From positions 1 through 41,815 of the IMG/VR virus record IMGVR_UViG_3300023184_005978: a DNA stretch of 41,815 nt; one strand, written 5' to 3'. Shown piece after piece: positions 1 through 8,059 of this stretch. A program made the position numbers and the translations under genes. The notes under the pieces are model-generated. The model did not search any database, was not told the DNA's origin, and saw only the letters and a list, made by a program, of their open reading frames with translations. The stretch comes from a virus. The first letter of the stretch is position 1, and the number at the start of each line of letters is the position of its first letter.

Positions 1-20
1 TCACACAATGCTGTGTGCTA

Positions 21-39
21 AACCGTGTGATAACCGTGT
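21..39 (+). repeat. Phased direct repeat left of the attachment core
   Basis: AACCGTGT occurs at 21-28 and again at 32-39, an 11-base period that puts both copies on one face of the helix. It lies 45 bases left of the tRNA-like core. It could be an arm-type integrase or excisionase site, which would mean this flank is phage DNA (attP). Two 8-base copies may also be chance. Confidence 0.3.
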
Positions 40-83
40 TACAGAAAAGGCTAGCACGTTTTCACGTCCTAGCCCTTATGTAG

Positions 84-100
84 TGGCTCCTCGACCTGGA
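84..100 (-). other. Attachment-site core: 3' end of tRNA-Asn
   Basis: Read on the minus strand, these 17 bases are TCCAGGTCGAGGAGCCA, which I recognise as the T-arm/acceptor 3' end plus CCA of betaproteobacterial tRNA-Asn. The bases at 101 and beyond do not continue as a tRNA, so this is only the 3' fragment, as expected for a phage attachment core 100 bp upstream of an integrase. If this is an integrated prophage, the complete tRNA-Asn should be rebuilt at the other end, outside the window. If it is a free phage genome, this is attP. The match rests on memory, not alignment. Confidence 0.65.
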
Positions 101-140
101 GCCGTACAGCGCCCTGCAACCCGCATGAATGCTATAGACC

Positions 141-167
141 CCTTGTTATTTGTCCCCTTTTTGTCCC
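141..167 (+). repeat. GTCCC-type phased repeat upstream of integrase (copy 1 of 2)
   Basis: TTGTCCC occurs at 150-156 and 161-167, an 11-base period, between the attachment core and the integrase start. The whole 27-base block is repeated in inverted orientation at 22001-22027 with 24 of 27 positions identical. Phased repeats at this place are typical of arm-type integrase binding sites, but that is inference. Confidence 0.5.
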
Positions 168-200
168 ATAATTTTCCATGGACACTAAAAAGGGATACAG

Positions 201-1241
201 ATGGCTTCAATCACAAAGTACGGTGCAGATGGCTGGCGTTGCCGGGTAAAAAAAGCTGGCCACCAAACAATCACAAAAACCTTTGCCAAGAAAGTTGACG
301 CTCAAACTTGGGCCCGGCAACAACTTAACAAGTTAGACAAAGGTCAAAGCTTTGATGTGGAGGTGGCTGGTAGGGGCGTGACTGTCCGGGAGCTATTCCA
401 AAAGCATGTTGACACAGTAATACCGCCAAAGCCAGAAAAGGCTGGTGGCGAGGACCCTTACAAGGGCTCCAGAAACACGCTGCTACGGTTGATTCGAAAT
501 GCGGAGTTCATGAACCGCCGAATTAACCAGATCAGGCCAATCGATATAGCCAACTGGCGAGATGCTCGGCTGCTTGAAATTAAGCCTGATAGCGTGAATC
601 GCGAATTCACTGCCATTTCAGGTGTTTTTAGCCACGCTATCAAAAATCATCAAATCACAATCCAGAACCCAGCTCGCGATGCTGGTAGGCCCAAGGCACC
701 AGACACTAGGCGTGAGGTTCGTTGGACAGACAAAGATATTCAGAAACTTCTTAAAGCGGCCGAGTTCAATCCTGATGAAAAACCAATCAAGACCATGGAC
801 TATGTTGGTTGGGCTTTACTTGTAGCCCTTGAGACAGCCATGAGGGCAGGGGAGATTTGCAAGCTTAAAGTTTCTGACTTTCATCCAGATCGCCGAGAGG
901 TTTTTCTGGCCAAGACCAAAAACGGTGACCCAAGAAAGGTGCCGCTGTCCAAAAAGGCGATGGAGTACTTTGAGCTTTTGACCGCTGACCGTGATCCGGA
1001 TGAAAAAATATTCCCGCCATACGGAAGCCTGGGCGTGTATTTTCGCGATGCCAGGAAGGTGGCCAAGCTATCCAGTGATCTGCGCTTCCATGACATGCGC
1101 CACGAGGCGGCTACTCGGCTTTCAAATAAACTAGTCAATGTGCTGGAGCTAAGTGCAATGACTGGTCACAGGTCGCTTAAGTCCTTGAAGCGCTACTACA
1201 ACCCAACGTCTGAAGAGATAGCGGCGAAGTTGGACTCGTAA
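201..1241 (+). CDS. int: Tyrosine-type site-specific integrase
   Basis: This 346-residue tyrosine recombinase would integrate the phage into the tRNA-Asn site and, with an excision factor, remove it. The C-terminal catalytic domain shows the family residues: Arg215 in ETAMRAGE, His297-x-x-Arg300 in HDMRH, His323 in TGHRS, and the nucleophile Tyr332 (or 333) in KRYYNP. The N-terminal part (about 1-60) resembles an arm-binding domain, followed by a SAM-like core-binding region (about 60-165). The start has a good ribosome site (AAGGGA, six bases before ATG). It lies 100 bp from the attachment core and converges on mcrC with a 23-base gap. No truncation is visible. Confidence 0.95.
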   Translation: MASITKYGADGWRCRVKKAGHQTITKTFAKKVDAQTWARQQLNKLDKGQSFDVEVAGRGVTVRELFQKHVDTVIPPKPEKAGGEDPYKGSRNTLLRLIRNAEFMNRRINQIRPIDIANWRDARLLEIKPDSVNREFTAISGVFSHAIKNHQITIQNPARDAGRPKAPDTRREVRWTDKDIQKLLKAAEFNPDEKPIKTMDYVGWALLVALETAMRAGEICKLKVSDFHPDRREVFLAKTKNGDPRKVPLSKKAMEYFELLTADRDPDEKIFPPYGSLGVYFRDARKVAKLSSDLRFHDMRHEAATRLSNKLVNVLELSAMTGHRSLKSLKRYYNPTSEEIAAKLDS

Positions 1242-1264
1242 AAATGTAAGACTAGATAATAGAT

Positions 1265-2485
1265 TTAAATCTCTGAAGACGTTTGAAGTAACCAATCTTT
1301 TACCTCAGTAATTAATTGAGTACTGCTGTTCATAGGATCGATATCTGATGCGGCATTCCACGCAAATACTCTAGTATTTATTCCGCCAATACTTACTGGC
1401 CTCGGCAAAGTAGCAAGTTTATTTTGTGTGAAACCGAAAACAGCTGCTTTATCAGTTCTGAAGCCTGTTGCAAAGGACACAATTTGGTAAAAAGCGTTTT
1501 TGGACCAGTCTTTATTAAAGTACCTGTACTTGACATCGCCAACAGCTAAAGTGTTTCCAAAAATTAAATCGGGGTTTATTGATAAACCTGTTTCTCCTAA
1601 TACTAGTTTTCTTTTTTCAATATTGATTCCTTTAATTCCTTCAGACAAAATATTACGTAAACCATCTTCGATAATTTCTGGAGTACGAATCAGAAATGAT
1701 TTTCCTGCCTTACCGTTTAGCTTTGAATCGAATCCAAGGCTTCTAAGAATTAAAAGTGCAAGAGGCAAAACTTCAGAATATTCTGAAGCAAGTCGATCAA
1801 GTGTGATCTGAGTGTCGCCAGGTAGTAAATTTCCAACTTCCTCAAGCCGCACTAAAATTTTATGGGCTCGATTTTTGCTTAAAATTGAAATACTCAAACT
1901 TGTAGCAACCTTTAGTGCAGCAGCTTTAATAACGCGATTTAAAGGGGTGTTTTCTGTGAATTCATCAAACGTACATAAGGCTTCTGGAATTCCGCGTTGA
2001 ACATTGATTAAAGTTTCAAGCGCATGTAACTGACCTCTCACATATGGAAGTGCTTCTTCAAATTCTGAATACCCTTTTCGTAAGCCCCGTCGCAAGAGAG
2101 TTTCACTGCAAGTGACAAACCACTGCGCGAGTAATTCCAAATAATCAGTTCCGTCGTGGATTGATATGGAACTGTCCTTTATACGTGGAGCTATTGAGGA
2201 CCGTTGGACAATATATTTAAAATGAAGAGCAGGAATTTTTGGCTTAATTTTAAGCTGTAGCTCGCCAAATTGAACAATCCCAATAACATCGCGAAAAGTA
2301 ACTTTATACCGACCAACGTGCAGCATTTCAAGTCCGATAACTGATCGGTCGGCATCAGAACTTTTTGCACCCCACCAAGTACTTTTTGATGCTAGCTCAA
2401 AACCAAGGGCGCTCAGTTTTTTAGCTTCCTCATCCGAAATTTCAAGGACGCTTGCTGATGATTCAGTTAGCTCGAATTCACGCAT
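1265..2485 (-). CDS. mcrC: McrC-like subunit of a McrBC restriction system
   Basis: The 406-residue protein resembles the McrC family, the nuclease partner that joins a McrB ring and cuts DNA carrying modified cytosines. The N-terminal half carries the typical layout with a short conserved stretch (FGELQLKIKPKIP, about residues 72-84). The C-terminal half has an acidic-to-lysine nuclease pattern, with NPDLIF and GDVKYRYF at about residues 307-330 giving the D...D-x-K of a PD-(D/E)xK fold. Its ATG overlaps the last eight bases of mcrB, so the two are probably translationally coupled. The gene is AT-rich relative to the phage replication genes, which fits acquired cargo. The family call comes from motifs and partner gene. 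Confidence 0.88.
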   Translation of the reverse strand: MREFELTESSASVLEISDEEAKKLSALGFELASKSTWWGAKSSDADRSVIGLEMLHVGRYKVTFRDVIGIVQFGELQLKIKPKIPALHFKYIVQRSSIAPRIKDSSISIHDGTDYLELLAQWFVTCSETLLRRGLRKGYSEFEEALPYVRGQLHALETLINVQRGIPEALCTFDEFTENTPLNRVIKAAALKVATSLSISILSKNRAHKILVRLEEVGNLLPGDTQITLDRLASEYSEVLPLALLILRSLGFDSKLNGKAGKSFLIRTPEIIEDGLRNILSEGIKGINIEKRKLVLGETGLSINPDLIFGNTLAVGDVKYRYFNKDWSKNAFYQIVSFATGFRTDKAAVFGFTQNKLATLPRPVSIGGINTRVFAWNAASDIDPMNSSTQLITEVKDWLLQTSSEI

Positions 2486-4715
2486 TACGTTGAGTGCTTG
2501 GCCAAAATTTTTCTAATGAGTATTCATCCAAAATTTCTGGTCTGTCAAAGAAAAATTCTTCAATCAATGGAAAAACTTTGCGTTTCCATACTTGAGTGAT
2601 TTTTGAGGCGGACATGTTCTGCTGCATAAAAAAGGCGTGGCCGATCGTATGGTGTCTGTCAAGGTGAAGCATTAGTTTCTCATTTAATGCTTCAAATCCA
2701 TTTATCAAATCATCTGCAACTATTGTGTTGTTGTCAGAATGGTATTTTTTAAGAATTTCGGAGTCTGGAGTAAGTTCAAAAACTTCAAAACGTCTGCGTA
2801 AGGCGGTATCAATTGATCGTATGCTTCTATCTGCGGTATTCATTGTTGCAATGAATCTTAGATTTTTGGGTAGTGAGAACTTTCCTGAGTACTGCAATAT
2901 TGCGTGGTCATTTCGATACTCAAAAAGAAACATTAACTCGCCTAAAACTCTAGGCAGATTTGCCCTATTTGCTTCGTCAATGACAATTACAAATTCGTTT
3001 CCATCAGAGTTGATTGCCGACAGACGCTCCATAGAGTTAACTGTCTCTTTTACTACACCTGGTGTTAGCTCAAAACTGACACCACTAGATTTTGTAACTG
3101 GACGAAGTCCTTCGATAAACGATTCATACCCGTAGTTAGGGTGGAACTGAACAAAGCGAATTTGATCTTTACGGTTTCTAGTTAAGAAATCTGCAAGTTG
3201 TCTAGCCACCCATGTTTTGCTTGTACCTGGTGGACCCGCTAAGATGATTTGAGGAGAGCTACCTAATATAGACTCAACCATTTCATTTAATAAACTTTGT
3301 GGCAAGCCCGTTCTTTGAACTAGCCATTCAATTGGAAGTGGGCTAGGTAGAACGATATCAGGTGCAAATCTTGTTGCTGGTAATTGACTATCGATAACAT
3401 AGCCGAAACTGTTCTGATTCAATACGTTCTTATCAGTCGATAGTCCAGGTGCAGGACTAAAACTTTTGAATGGAATTGAAGGCTCAATTTTTTCAATAGC
3501 ACCAATTTTGAACCAAGTTTTTAAAATGTCAGTCTGCCTATCGCCTGTTGTTGTTTTATCTAAATATTCGTCATCGGTTATTTCAGGCCAGGGTGATTGA
3601 ATACCTAGTTTTCCTTTGCTGGTTACAAATTCATCAATTCTCAACTTGGCTACGAGATTACCTTGTCCGGCACTTGCATATAAATTAAAGGGGACTTTCA
3701 GTTTTTCAGCGGCAGTATTTTTAATTGGAAAGCTCCAAGGACTTGCCCAATGCCCATTCTTCTCAATTAGTTCTGAAATAGCAGAAAAATCAGATAAGAC
3801 GTCACGCCATGTTCCTATAAGGGCAACTGGGTGCTCATGCGGTAAAGCGTTTTCGACTGCTCTAGGGTTTGATTCAACGAAGCTATTGTATTTTTGTAAA
3901 AGTATTTCCAGGTCTGCAAAAAGCTCCTCATCCGATGGCATTGAATCTAGTGAATAGTATTTTGAGGCGATCGTTGAGGCTTCATACAATATGGCCTTTT
4001 TACTTTTAACTCTAGTATCTGTAGTGCCTGAGAGATCGAACTTAAATTCAGCCAAATCTAAACAGTTTTTCCTGATTTCAGCTGCTTGAGCTTTCAAAAT
4101 TTCAGCTGCTTTTTTTCTTCCGTATTCTTTTTCAATTTTGCTAACACCTTGACCGAATTTCAGGGATATGCCAGCCCCGTTTTCATGAAAGATATAAACT
4201 GGATAAGTTCCGTCTTGGGTGGTATTGGTTTCTCGTAAATCCAATAGTGAAATCCACGGAACTGCAGCCCATCCACCTTGGCCGTAGGATGAATTTACGC
4301 TTATGTTTGGTCTTGAAGTTACAGGATTTGAAGATTCAATTTCTTTTTTGGCCTGATTTAGAAGTTCGTAAATCTCATGCTTCCCAGCAAATGGCTCCCT
4401 ATTGCTAATTTCAGGATAACGTTTACTTATCTGTATCAAAATTTCTCGCAGAGAGCTATTTCGAATCTTTATGATTGAAAAACCTAACGTTGTCAAAAAG
4501 TCGTTTGATTCTTTTCCGCCTGAAAAACTACTAGTAGGAATACTTGCAGCAATTGAAATTATTTTTTTTGGAGGGTACTTTTTTTCTTGAAATTCGATCG
4601 CCCATATGTTGGCGTGATTTAGTTCCCAACTACTGAATTCTGGAGTTGTTCGGTAATTTTGATCGAAATTCAATAACGCTTCTTCAATCTGCTGACTTGT
4701 AACTGCTGGAATCAT
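2478..4715 (-). CDS. mcrB: McrB-like AAA+ GTPase/ATPase of a McrBC system
   Basis: This 745-residue protein has a C-terminal AAA+ module with Walker A GPPGTSKT (about 494-501), Walker B VIVIDEAN (576-583), the McrB signature MNTADRS (625-631) and arginine fingers ALRRRFE (638-644). McrB forms a ring, binds modified DNA through its N terminus and drives translocation for McrC. The N terminus is long: residues about 115-240 look like the MrcB_N/DUF3578 domain. Residues about 295-440 (containing GHWASPWSFPI and an L-Y-A-S-A-G-Q-G turn) could be an EVE/PUA-like modified-base reader, with lower certainty. It follows the 155-residue gene by seven bases and overlaps mcrC. Confidence 0.92.
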   Translation of the reverse strand: MIPAVTSQQIEEALLNFDQNYRTTPEFSSWELNHANIWAIEFQEKKYPPKKIISIAASIPTSSFSGGKESNDFLTTLGFSIIKIRNSSLREILIQISKRYPEISNREPFAGKHEIYELLNQAKKEIESSNPVTSRPNISVNSSYGQGGWAAVPWISLLDLRETNTTQDGTYPVYIFHENGAGISLKFGQGVSKIEKEYGRKKAAEILKAQAAEIRKNCLDLAEFKFDLSGTTDTRVKSKKAILYEASTIASKYYSLDSMPSDEELFADLEILLQKYNSFVESNPRAVENALPHEHPVALIGTWRDVLSDFSAISELIEKNGHWASPWSFPIKNTAAEKLKVPFNLYASAGQGNLVAKLRIDEFVTSKGKLGIQSPWPEITDDEYLDKTTTGDRQTDILKTWFKIGAIEKIEPSIPFKSFSPAPGLSTDKNVLNQNSFGYVIDSQLPATRFAPDIVLPSPLPIEWLVQRTGLPQSLLNEMVESILGSSPQIILAGPPGTSKTWVARQLADFLTRNRKDQIRFVQFHPNYGYESFIEGLRPVTKSSGVSFELTPGVVKETVNSMERLSAINSDGNEFVIVIDEANRANLPRVLGELMFLFEYRNDHAILQYSGKFSLPKNLRFIATMNTADRSIRSIDTALRRRFEVFELTPDSEILKKYHSDNNTIVADDLINGFEALNEKLMLHLDRHHTIGHAFFMQQNMSASKITQVWKRKVFPLIEEFFFDRPEILDEYSLEKFWPSTQRNA

Positions 4716-4722
4716 TTGTTGC

Positions 4723-5190
4723 CTAATTTAAATTTTGATAGTAATCAAGTTTCAATTGCATCAACTCGTTTTCACAAAGTACTTGAATCAGCATGCTTAA
4801 TAATTTATTGTTTTCATTAAGGCTGCGAAATTCAAATCCACTGGAGTCCATCTGGAGTGCAACTTTGATAAATAATTTAACGATGTTGTGTACAGTATCA
4901 ACTTCGTCTTCTTCAAACAGACCAGAAGTAAACGGTAAAAATACCTGGTGGTGTTCGTCCCAGGCGAACATGATTAAAAATTTCCTAGCTTCTTTATCTC
5001 CTAAGCAATCAAAAGCTATTTCGATGTTGCGCTGTACATTTTCGTAATTTTCAAATTGTCGAAGCAACTCACTGGCTGAATGTTCTTCCACAAGTTTTTC
5101 TAGTAATGGTAAAAACTTGTCATAGTCTTGTGCCGTGTCCACAAGAAATATCCTTACTGGTTGAGCCAGTTGGTCGATTGTTTCAGCCAT
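4723..5190 (-). CDS. Uncharacterised 155-residue protein, first gene of the McrBC operon
   Basis: I do not recognise this family. It is an acidic, mostly helical-looking protein without a signal peptide or membrane segment. It has a central aromatic patch (MFAWDEHHQVFLPF, about residues 74-87) and Leu/Asn-rich C-terminal helices. It starts the three-gene minus-strand operon and ends seven bases before mcrB, so it is very likely co-expressed with McrBC. A role as accessory or regulatory subunit is inference from position. Its start lies 105 bases from a divergent regulator gene. Confidence 0.75.
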   Translation of the reverse strand: MAETIDQLAQPVRIFLVDTAQDYDKFLPLLEKLVEEHSASELLRQFENYENVQRNIEIAFDCLGDKEARKFLIMFAWDEHHQVFLPFTSGLFEEDEVDTVHNIVKLFIKVALQMDSSGFEFRSLNENNKLLSMLIQVLCENELMQLKLDYYQNLN

Positions 5191-5235
5191 CTAAATTCAT
5201 CTTTTCTTGCAATTAAATACATTGTCTTTCGGCCA

Positions 5236-5281
5236 CTATTGCTTAATAGCTATCGAAAGCATAATCTACTTCTAATCTACT
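5236..5281. promoter_or_regulatory. Candidate operator repeats between mcr operon and regulator
   Basis: The 105-base divergent gap contains an inverted repeat CTATT-GCTT-AATAG (5236-5249) and a direct repeat AATCTACT at 5263-5270 and 5274-5281 with an 11-base period. These are plausible binding sites through which the 5296 regulator controls itself and the restriction operon. No strong sigma-70 hexamers are obvious, so promoter positions are left open. Confidence 0.35.
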
Positions 5282-5295
5282 CAAGTTGCAAATTT

Positions 5296-5673
5296 ATGCC
5301 AAATTCATCCGTTGAAACCCAAAAATTTGCAGCTCGACTGAAGCTGGCATTGGCCACAAAGGGCTTCAAACAGAGTCCGACAGTTGTTGCTAACAAATTT
5401 AATGAAGTATTCCACGGGAGGGCAATTACTATCATAACTGTTAGAAACTGGATGCTCGGTAACGCGATTCCGACGCATGACAACTTGGTATGCCTGGCAA
5501 AGTTGCTAGATACAACTCCTGAGGAATTGCGTTTTGGCCGCTCAGTTGAAAAGACCTATGTTTTTGACGGCGAGGATCTTTCGGCAGTTGACCAAATGTT
5601 TCTTAGGTCCTATTTAAACTTACCTATTAAACAGAAACGGTTAATTTGTGAAATGACTTTGGCCATTAACTGA
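5296..5673 (+). CDS. XRE/Cro-type transcriptional regulator
   Basis: The 125-residue protein has one helix-turn-helix of the Cro/C1 type. An N-terminal helix (FAARLKLALATKGF) leads into SPTVVANKFN as scaffold, TVRNWMLG as recognition helix, and a conserved tail (LCVLAKLLDTTPEELRFG-like, about 65-85). Similar small regulators are common in betaproteobacterial accessory regions. The in-frame reading extends upstream to 5128, but that would run into the divergent mcr gene. The ATG at 5296 begins the recognisable domain. It is the natural candidate to regulate the divergent McrBC operon. The target is inferred. Confidence 0.8.
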   Translation: MPNSSVETQKFAARLKLALATKGFKQSPTVVANKFNEVFHGRAITIITVRNWMLGNAIPTHDNLVCLAKLLDTTPEELRFGRSVEKTYVFDGEDLSAVDQMFLRSYLNLPIKQKRLICEMTLAIN

Positions 5674-5690
5674 GTCAAGGCAAGAGCACC

Positions 5691-5870
5691 TCAACCTTTA
5701 GTTTTTGTTCGAACACTTACGATTTTTTCGTGCGTGAGAAACTTATGGATTTCTTGGGTCTTGTAAGAACCGTAACACTGATAAGTTCGTCTATTTACAT
5801 CGCCTTTTTTTTGAAGTCTGGTTTCTTTGACTTCAGATACAGCTCCGCATTCAGGGCATCTCATCGCCAT
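5691..5870 (-). CDS. Small zinc-ribbon protein, last gene of early-left operon
   Basis: This 59-residue gene starts MAMRCPECGA and reads to TGA at 5691. It has a clear ribosome site (GGAG seven bases before ATG). CPEC is half of a zinc ribbon, and RRTYQCYGSYKT resembles the second half of Ogr/Delta or NrdR-type ribbons. In those, Cys-x-x-Cys is expected; here only one cysteine is present, so metal binding may be altered. It follows the AlpA-like gene by 24 bases. Ogr-like proteins activate late phage genes, but that role is not shown here. Confidence 0.7.
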   Translation of the reverse strand: MAMRCPECGAVSEVKETRLQKKGDVNRRTYQCYGSYKTQEIHKFLTHEKIVSVRTKTKG

Positions 5871-5894
5871 AGTTGTCTCCGGTTTTAATTTATT

Positions 5895-6092
5895 TTAACT
5901 ACGACTGCGATGCTTATCCAGCCATTTCAGCACGTCCTCTTCCAGCCACAAAAGCTTTCGTGAGTCTGGGATGCGCATCCTGGGTGGCAGGCTCTGAGGC
6001 CGGCGCTGGGCATCAGCCCGTATCGTTGCCACTGTTTTATGCAGCAGGCTTGCCAAGTACTCTGGGCCTACGAGTTTGGGTTCAGCAATCAT
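5895..6092 (-). CDS. AlpA-like helix-turn-helix protein, excisionase candidate
   Basis: The 65-residue basic protein has the look of AlpA/excisionase winged helices: EYLASLLHKTVATIRADAQ gives a helix-turn-helix (about residues 11-29), then a strand-like LPPRMRIPDSRKLLWLEEDVLKWL. Its ATG overlaps the polymerase stop (ATGA). As a small basic DNA-binding protein on the integrase side of the early operon it is the best candidate for the recombination directionality factor, but it could instead be a transcription activator. Confidence 0.6.
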   Translation of the reverse strand: MIAEPKLVGPEYLASLLHKTVATIRADAQRRPQSLPPRMRIPDSRKLLWLEEDVLKWLDKHRSRS

Positions 6093-8059
6093 TGAATTTC
6101 CTTGCAGTAATAAGGCGTAGCGAAGCCATCCGCCTTAAGCGGTAGACCCAAAGCCCAGTTGATAGGGCGCGACATGATTTCAGTGATGGCTTCAAGCCCT
6201 GTCTCAGTCTCAATGACGATCTCATCGTGAACGGTCATCACCATTGAATAGCCAGCATCAGAAACAGCAAACATCGCTTCGCGCAAGCAGTCCCTGGCCA
6301 CTGCTTGGGTGATGTTTTCGCAAAGCTTGCCGCCATAGGTGCCAATGCGAGACCACTTCTTGGTCTTCTGGTCATTGCCCTCATAGGTGATTGAGTCTGT
6401 CCGGGCAACTGTGTAGCCATCCTTGACCAGGTCTTCTTTCTCTAGCCTCGGTTTGACATAGGCAAGCCGTCTCTTGCTTGGCAGCTCAATAAACAGAAAC
6501 CCGGACTCGTAGCTGAATTTCAGTTCAGAACTTTGGCCAATGGCTAGGGTTTGCACTTTGCGCTCCAGGATCGCCCGTTTGGCTGCGCTTTCACAGGCAT
6601 ACCAAAACTGAACAATCTCTGGGTTTGCCTTGCGCCAAGCAACTTTGATGGGCTCGAGCTCATCCTCTGTGAGCCCCATCTCCAGCGCCCCCATAGTTTT
6701 CAAAGCACCGGCACCACCGCCATAGCCGAGCGCCAATTCCGAAATTTTCCCTTTTTGCCTATACGGTGATTTCTTGTCCACGCTGCCTGGTAGCAGCTTG
6801 AACATCTGCTCAGCCGAAGCTTCATAGATTTTCATGTGGCTGTTAAATACATCCATTCGCCACTGGCAGTTTGACATCCAGGCTAACACCCTTGCCTCGA
6901 TAGCATTGAAGTCAACCACAACAAAGGGGCCAACGAAGGCTGTCCGAATGAGCTGCGATAGGGTGTCTGGAACGTTGCCAAACATCATCTGGAGGGTTTC
7001 AAGGTCGCCTTGCTTAACAAGCTGCCTGGCTGCATCAAGATCTAATAGGTGGTTCTGCGGCAGGTTCTGCACCTGCACAAGTTGACCTGCCCAACGACCA
7101 GTGCGGTTGGCGCCATAGAACCTTGTCAGCCCCTTAATGCGCCCATCAGAGCAGACACATCGAAGCATCGCGTCGTATTTGGTTACGCTGGTCTTGGCAA
7201 GTTCCTGGCGTAGCTCAAGTACTTCCTTGACGATGTGGCTATCGGTTTTCTCCAAAATGGCTGGTATTGATTTTTTTGTCAGGTCAGTAACACCTTCTTC
7301 AGTCAACTGCAGCCAAGCCAAAAGCTGGTTGCGACTATTAGGGTTACTAAGCCCAGTCAGCGCTGTAGCCTGAGCCAACTGGCTTTCTCTGACAGTGCTT
7401 CCAATCGTGATTGCATTTTCTATAAACGCCTTATCAACTGAGACACCGGAAGAGTTCATACGTTGGTCCAAAACCCACAGGTCCTGTTCTCGCTCAGGTA
7501 TAGGGAAAAGCTCCAGCTTCTGGGCAACAAACCGCTCAGCCACAACATCGCCCACGCAGTAGGCTTTGAACTCGCGCCACTTTTCAGGGGCGTGATGTGG
7601 AAAGTTTCGTGTGCGTTCGTTATTCGCCTTGGTTGGAAGGCAGGGCATGCAAAAATATTTGATCAATGTCCAGCCCATCATCTTTTGATGGTCTTTGGGA
7701 AGCTGCACAACGGCTCCAACTTCTGCCAAGCTTCCAGGCAGGCCCAGTGTTAATGCATGAACGCTTGTACAGCGCCATTGCCTGGCATCCAATTTCATAC
7801 AGAAATGTGCGTTTAAACATGCAATCTCAAAAGCGGCATTGAACGCCGTTTTGATTACATCAGGATTATTCAGATCGGCCATCAGTTCAGGTGGCATTGA
7901 CTCGCCGCTTGCAAAGTCAATGATCTCAACTGGGCCGTCATCGTAGGCGTAGCCGAATAACAGTATTTCAAAGTCCAGCGAATCAGCGTAGCGGTAAACG
8001 CCACACTTGCGCAGGTCTTGACTGCTAAAAGTCTCAATATCAACGCGCAGTGTTTTCAA
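6089..8059 (-). CDS. Phage family A DNA polymerase with 3'-5' exonuclease domain
   Basis: This 656-residue DNA polymerase would replicate phage DNA. The N-terminal DnaQ-like exonuclease begins with DIETFS (residues 7-12). The polymerase domain shows the GRWAGQ-x-QNLPQ block (321-335), motif A VVDFNAIEAR (381-390; Asp383, Glu388, Arg390), motif B RQKGKISELALGYGG (434-448) and motif C HDE (611-613). The length fits compact phage PolA enzymes lacking a 5' nuclease. The start codon is TTG, overlapping the stop of the upstream gene as TTGA, so it is probably translated by coupling. It sits in the early-left operon with SSB and a Cas4-like nuclease. Confidence 0.95.
   Translation of the reverse strand: MKTLRVDIETFSSQDLRKCGVYRYADSLDFEILLFGYAYDDGPVEIIDFASGESMPPELMADLNNPDVIKTAFNAAFEIACLNAHFCMKLDARQWRCTSVHALTLGLPGSLAEVGAVVQLPKDHQKMMGWTLIKYFCMPCLPTKANNERTRNFPHHAPEKWREFKAYCVGDVVAERFVAQKLELFPIPEREQDLWVLDQRMNSSGVSVDKAFIENAITIGSTVRESQLAQATALTGLSNPNSRNQLLAWLQLTEEGVTDLTKKSIPAILEKTDSHIVKEVLELRQELAKTSVTKYDAMLRCVCSDGRIKGLTRFYGANRTGRWAGQLVQVQNLPQNHLLDLDAARQLVKQGDLETLQMMFGNVPDTLSQLIRTAFVGPFVVVDFNAIEARVLAWMSNCQWRMDVFNSHMKIYEASAEQMFKLLPGSVDKKSPYRQKGKISELALGYGGGAGALKTMGALEMGLTEDELEPIKVAWRKANPEIVQFWYACESAAKRAILERKVQTLAIGQSSELKFSYESGFLFIELPSKRRLAYVKPRLEKEDLVKDGYTVARTDSITYEGNDQKTKKWSRIGTYGGKLCENITQAVARDCLREAMFAVSDAGYSMVMTVHDEIVIETETGLEAITEIMSRPINWALGLPLKADGFATPYYCKEIQ

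Noticed and set aside
84-103. Hairpin GGCTCC...GGAGCC as an intrinsic terminator
   Set aside because: No T-run follows on either strand. The pairing arises because the tRNA 3' end is next to GCC; the attachment-core reading explains it better.
8-298. Open frame of 96 codons overlapping the integrase start
   Set aside because: It crosses the attachment core and overlaps the integrase in another frame; no ribosome site and no protein-like pattern.
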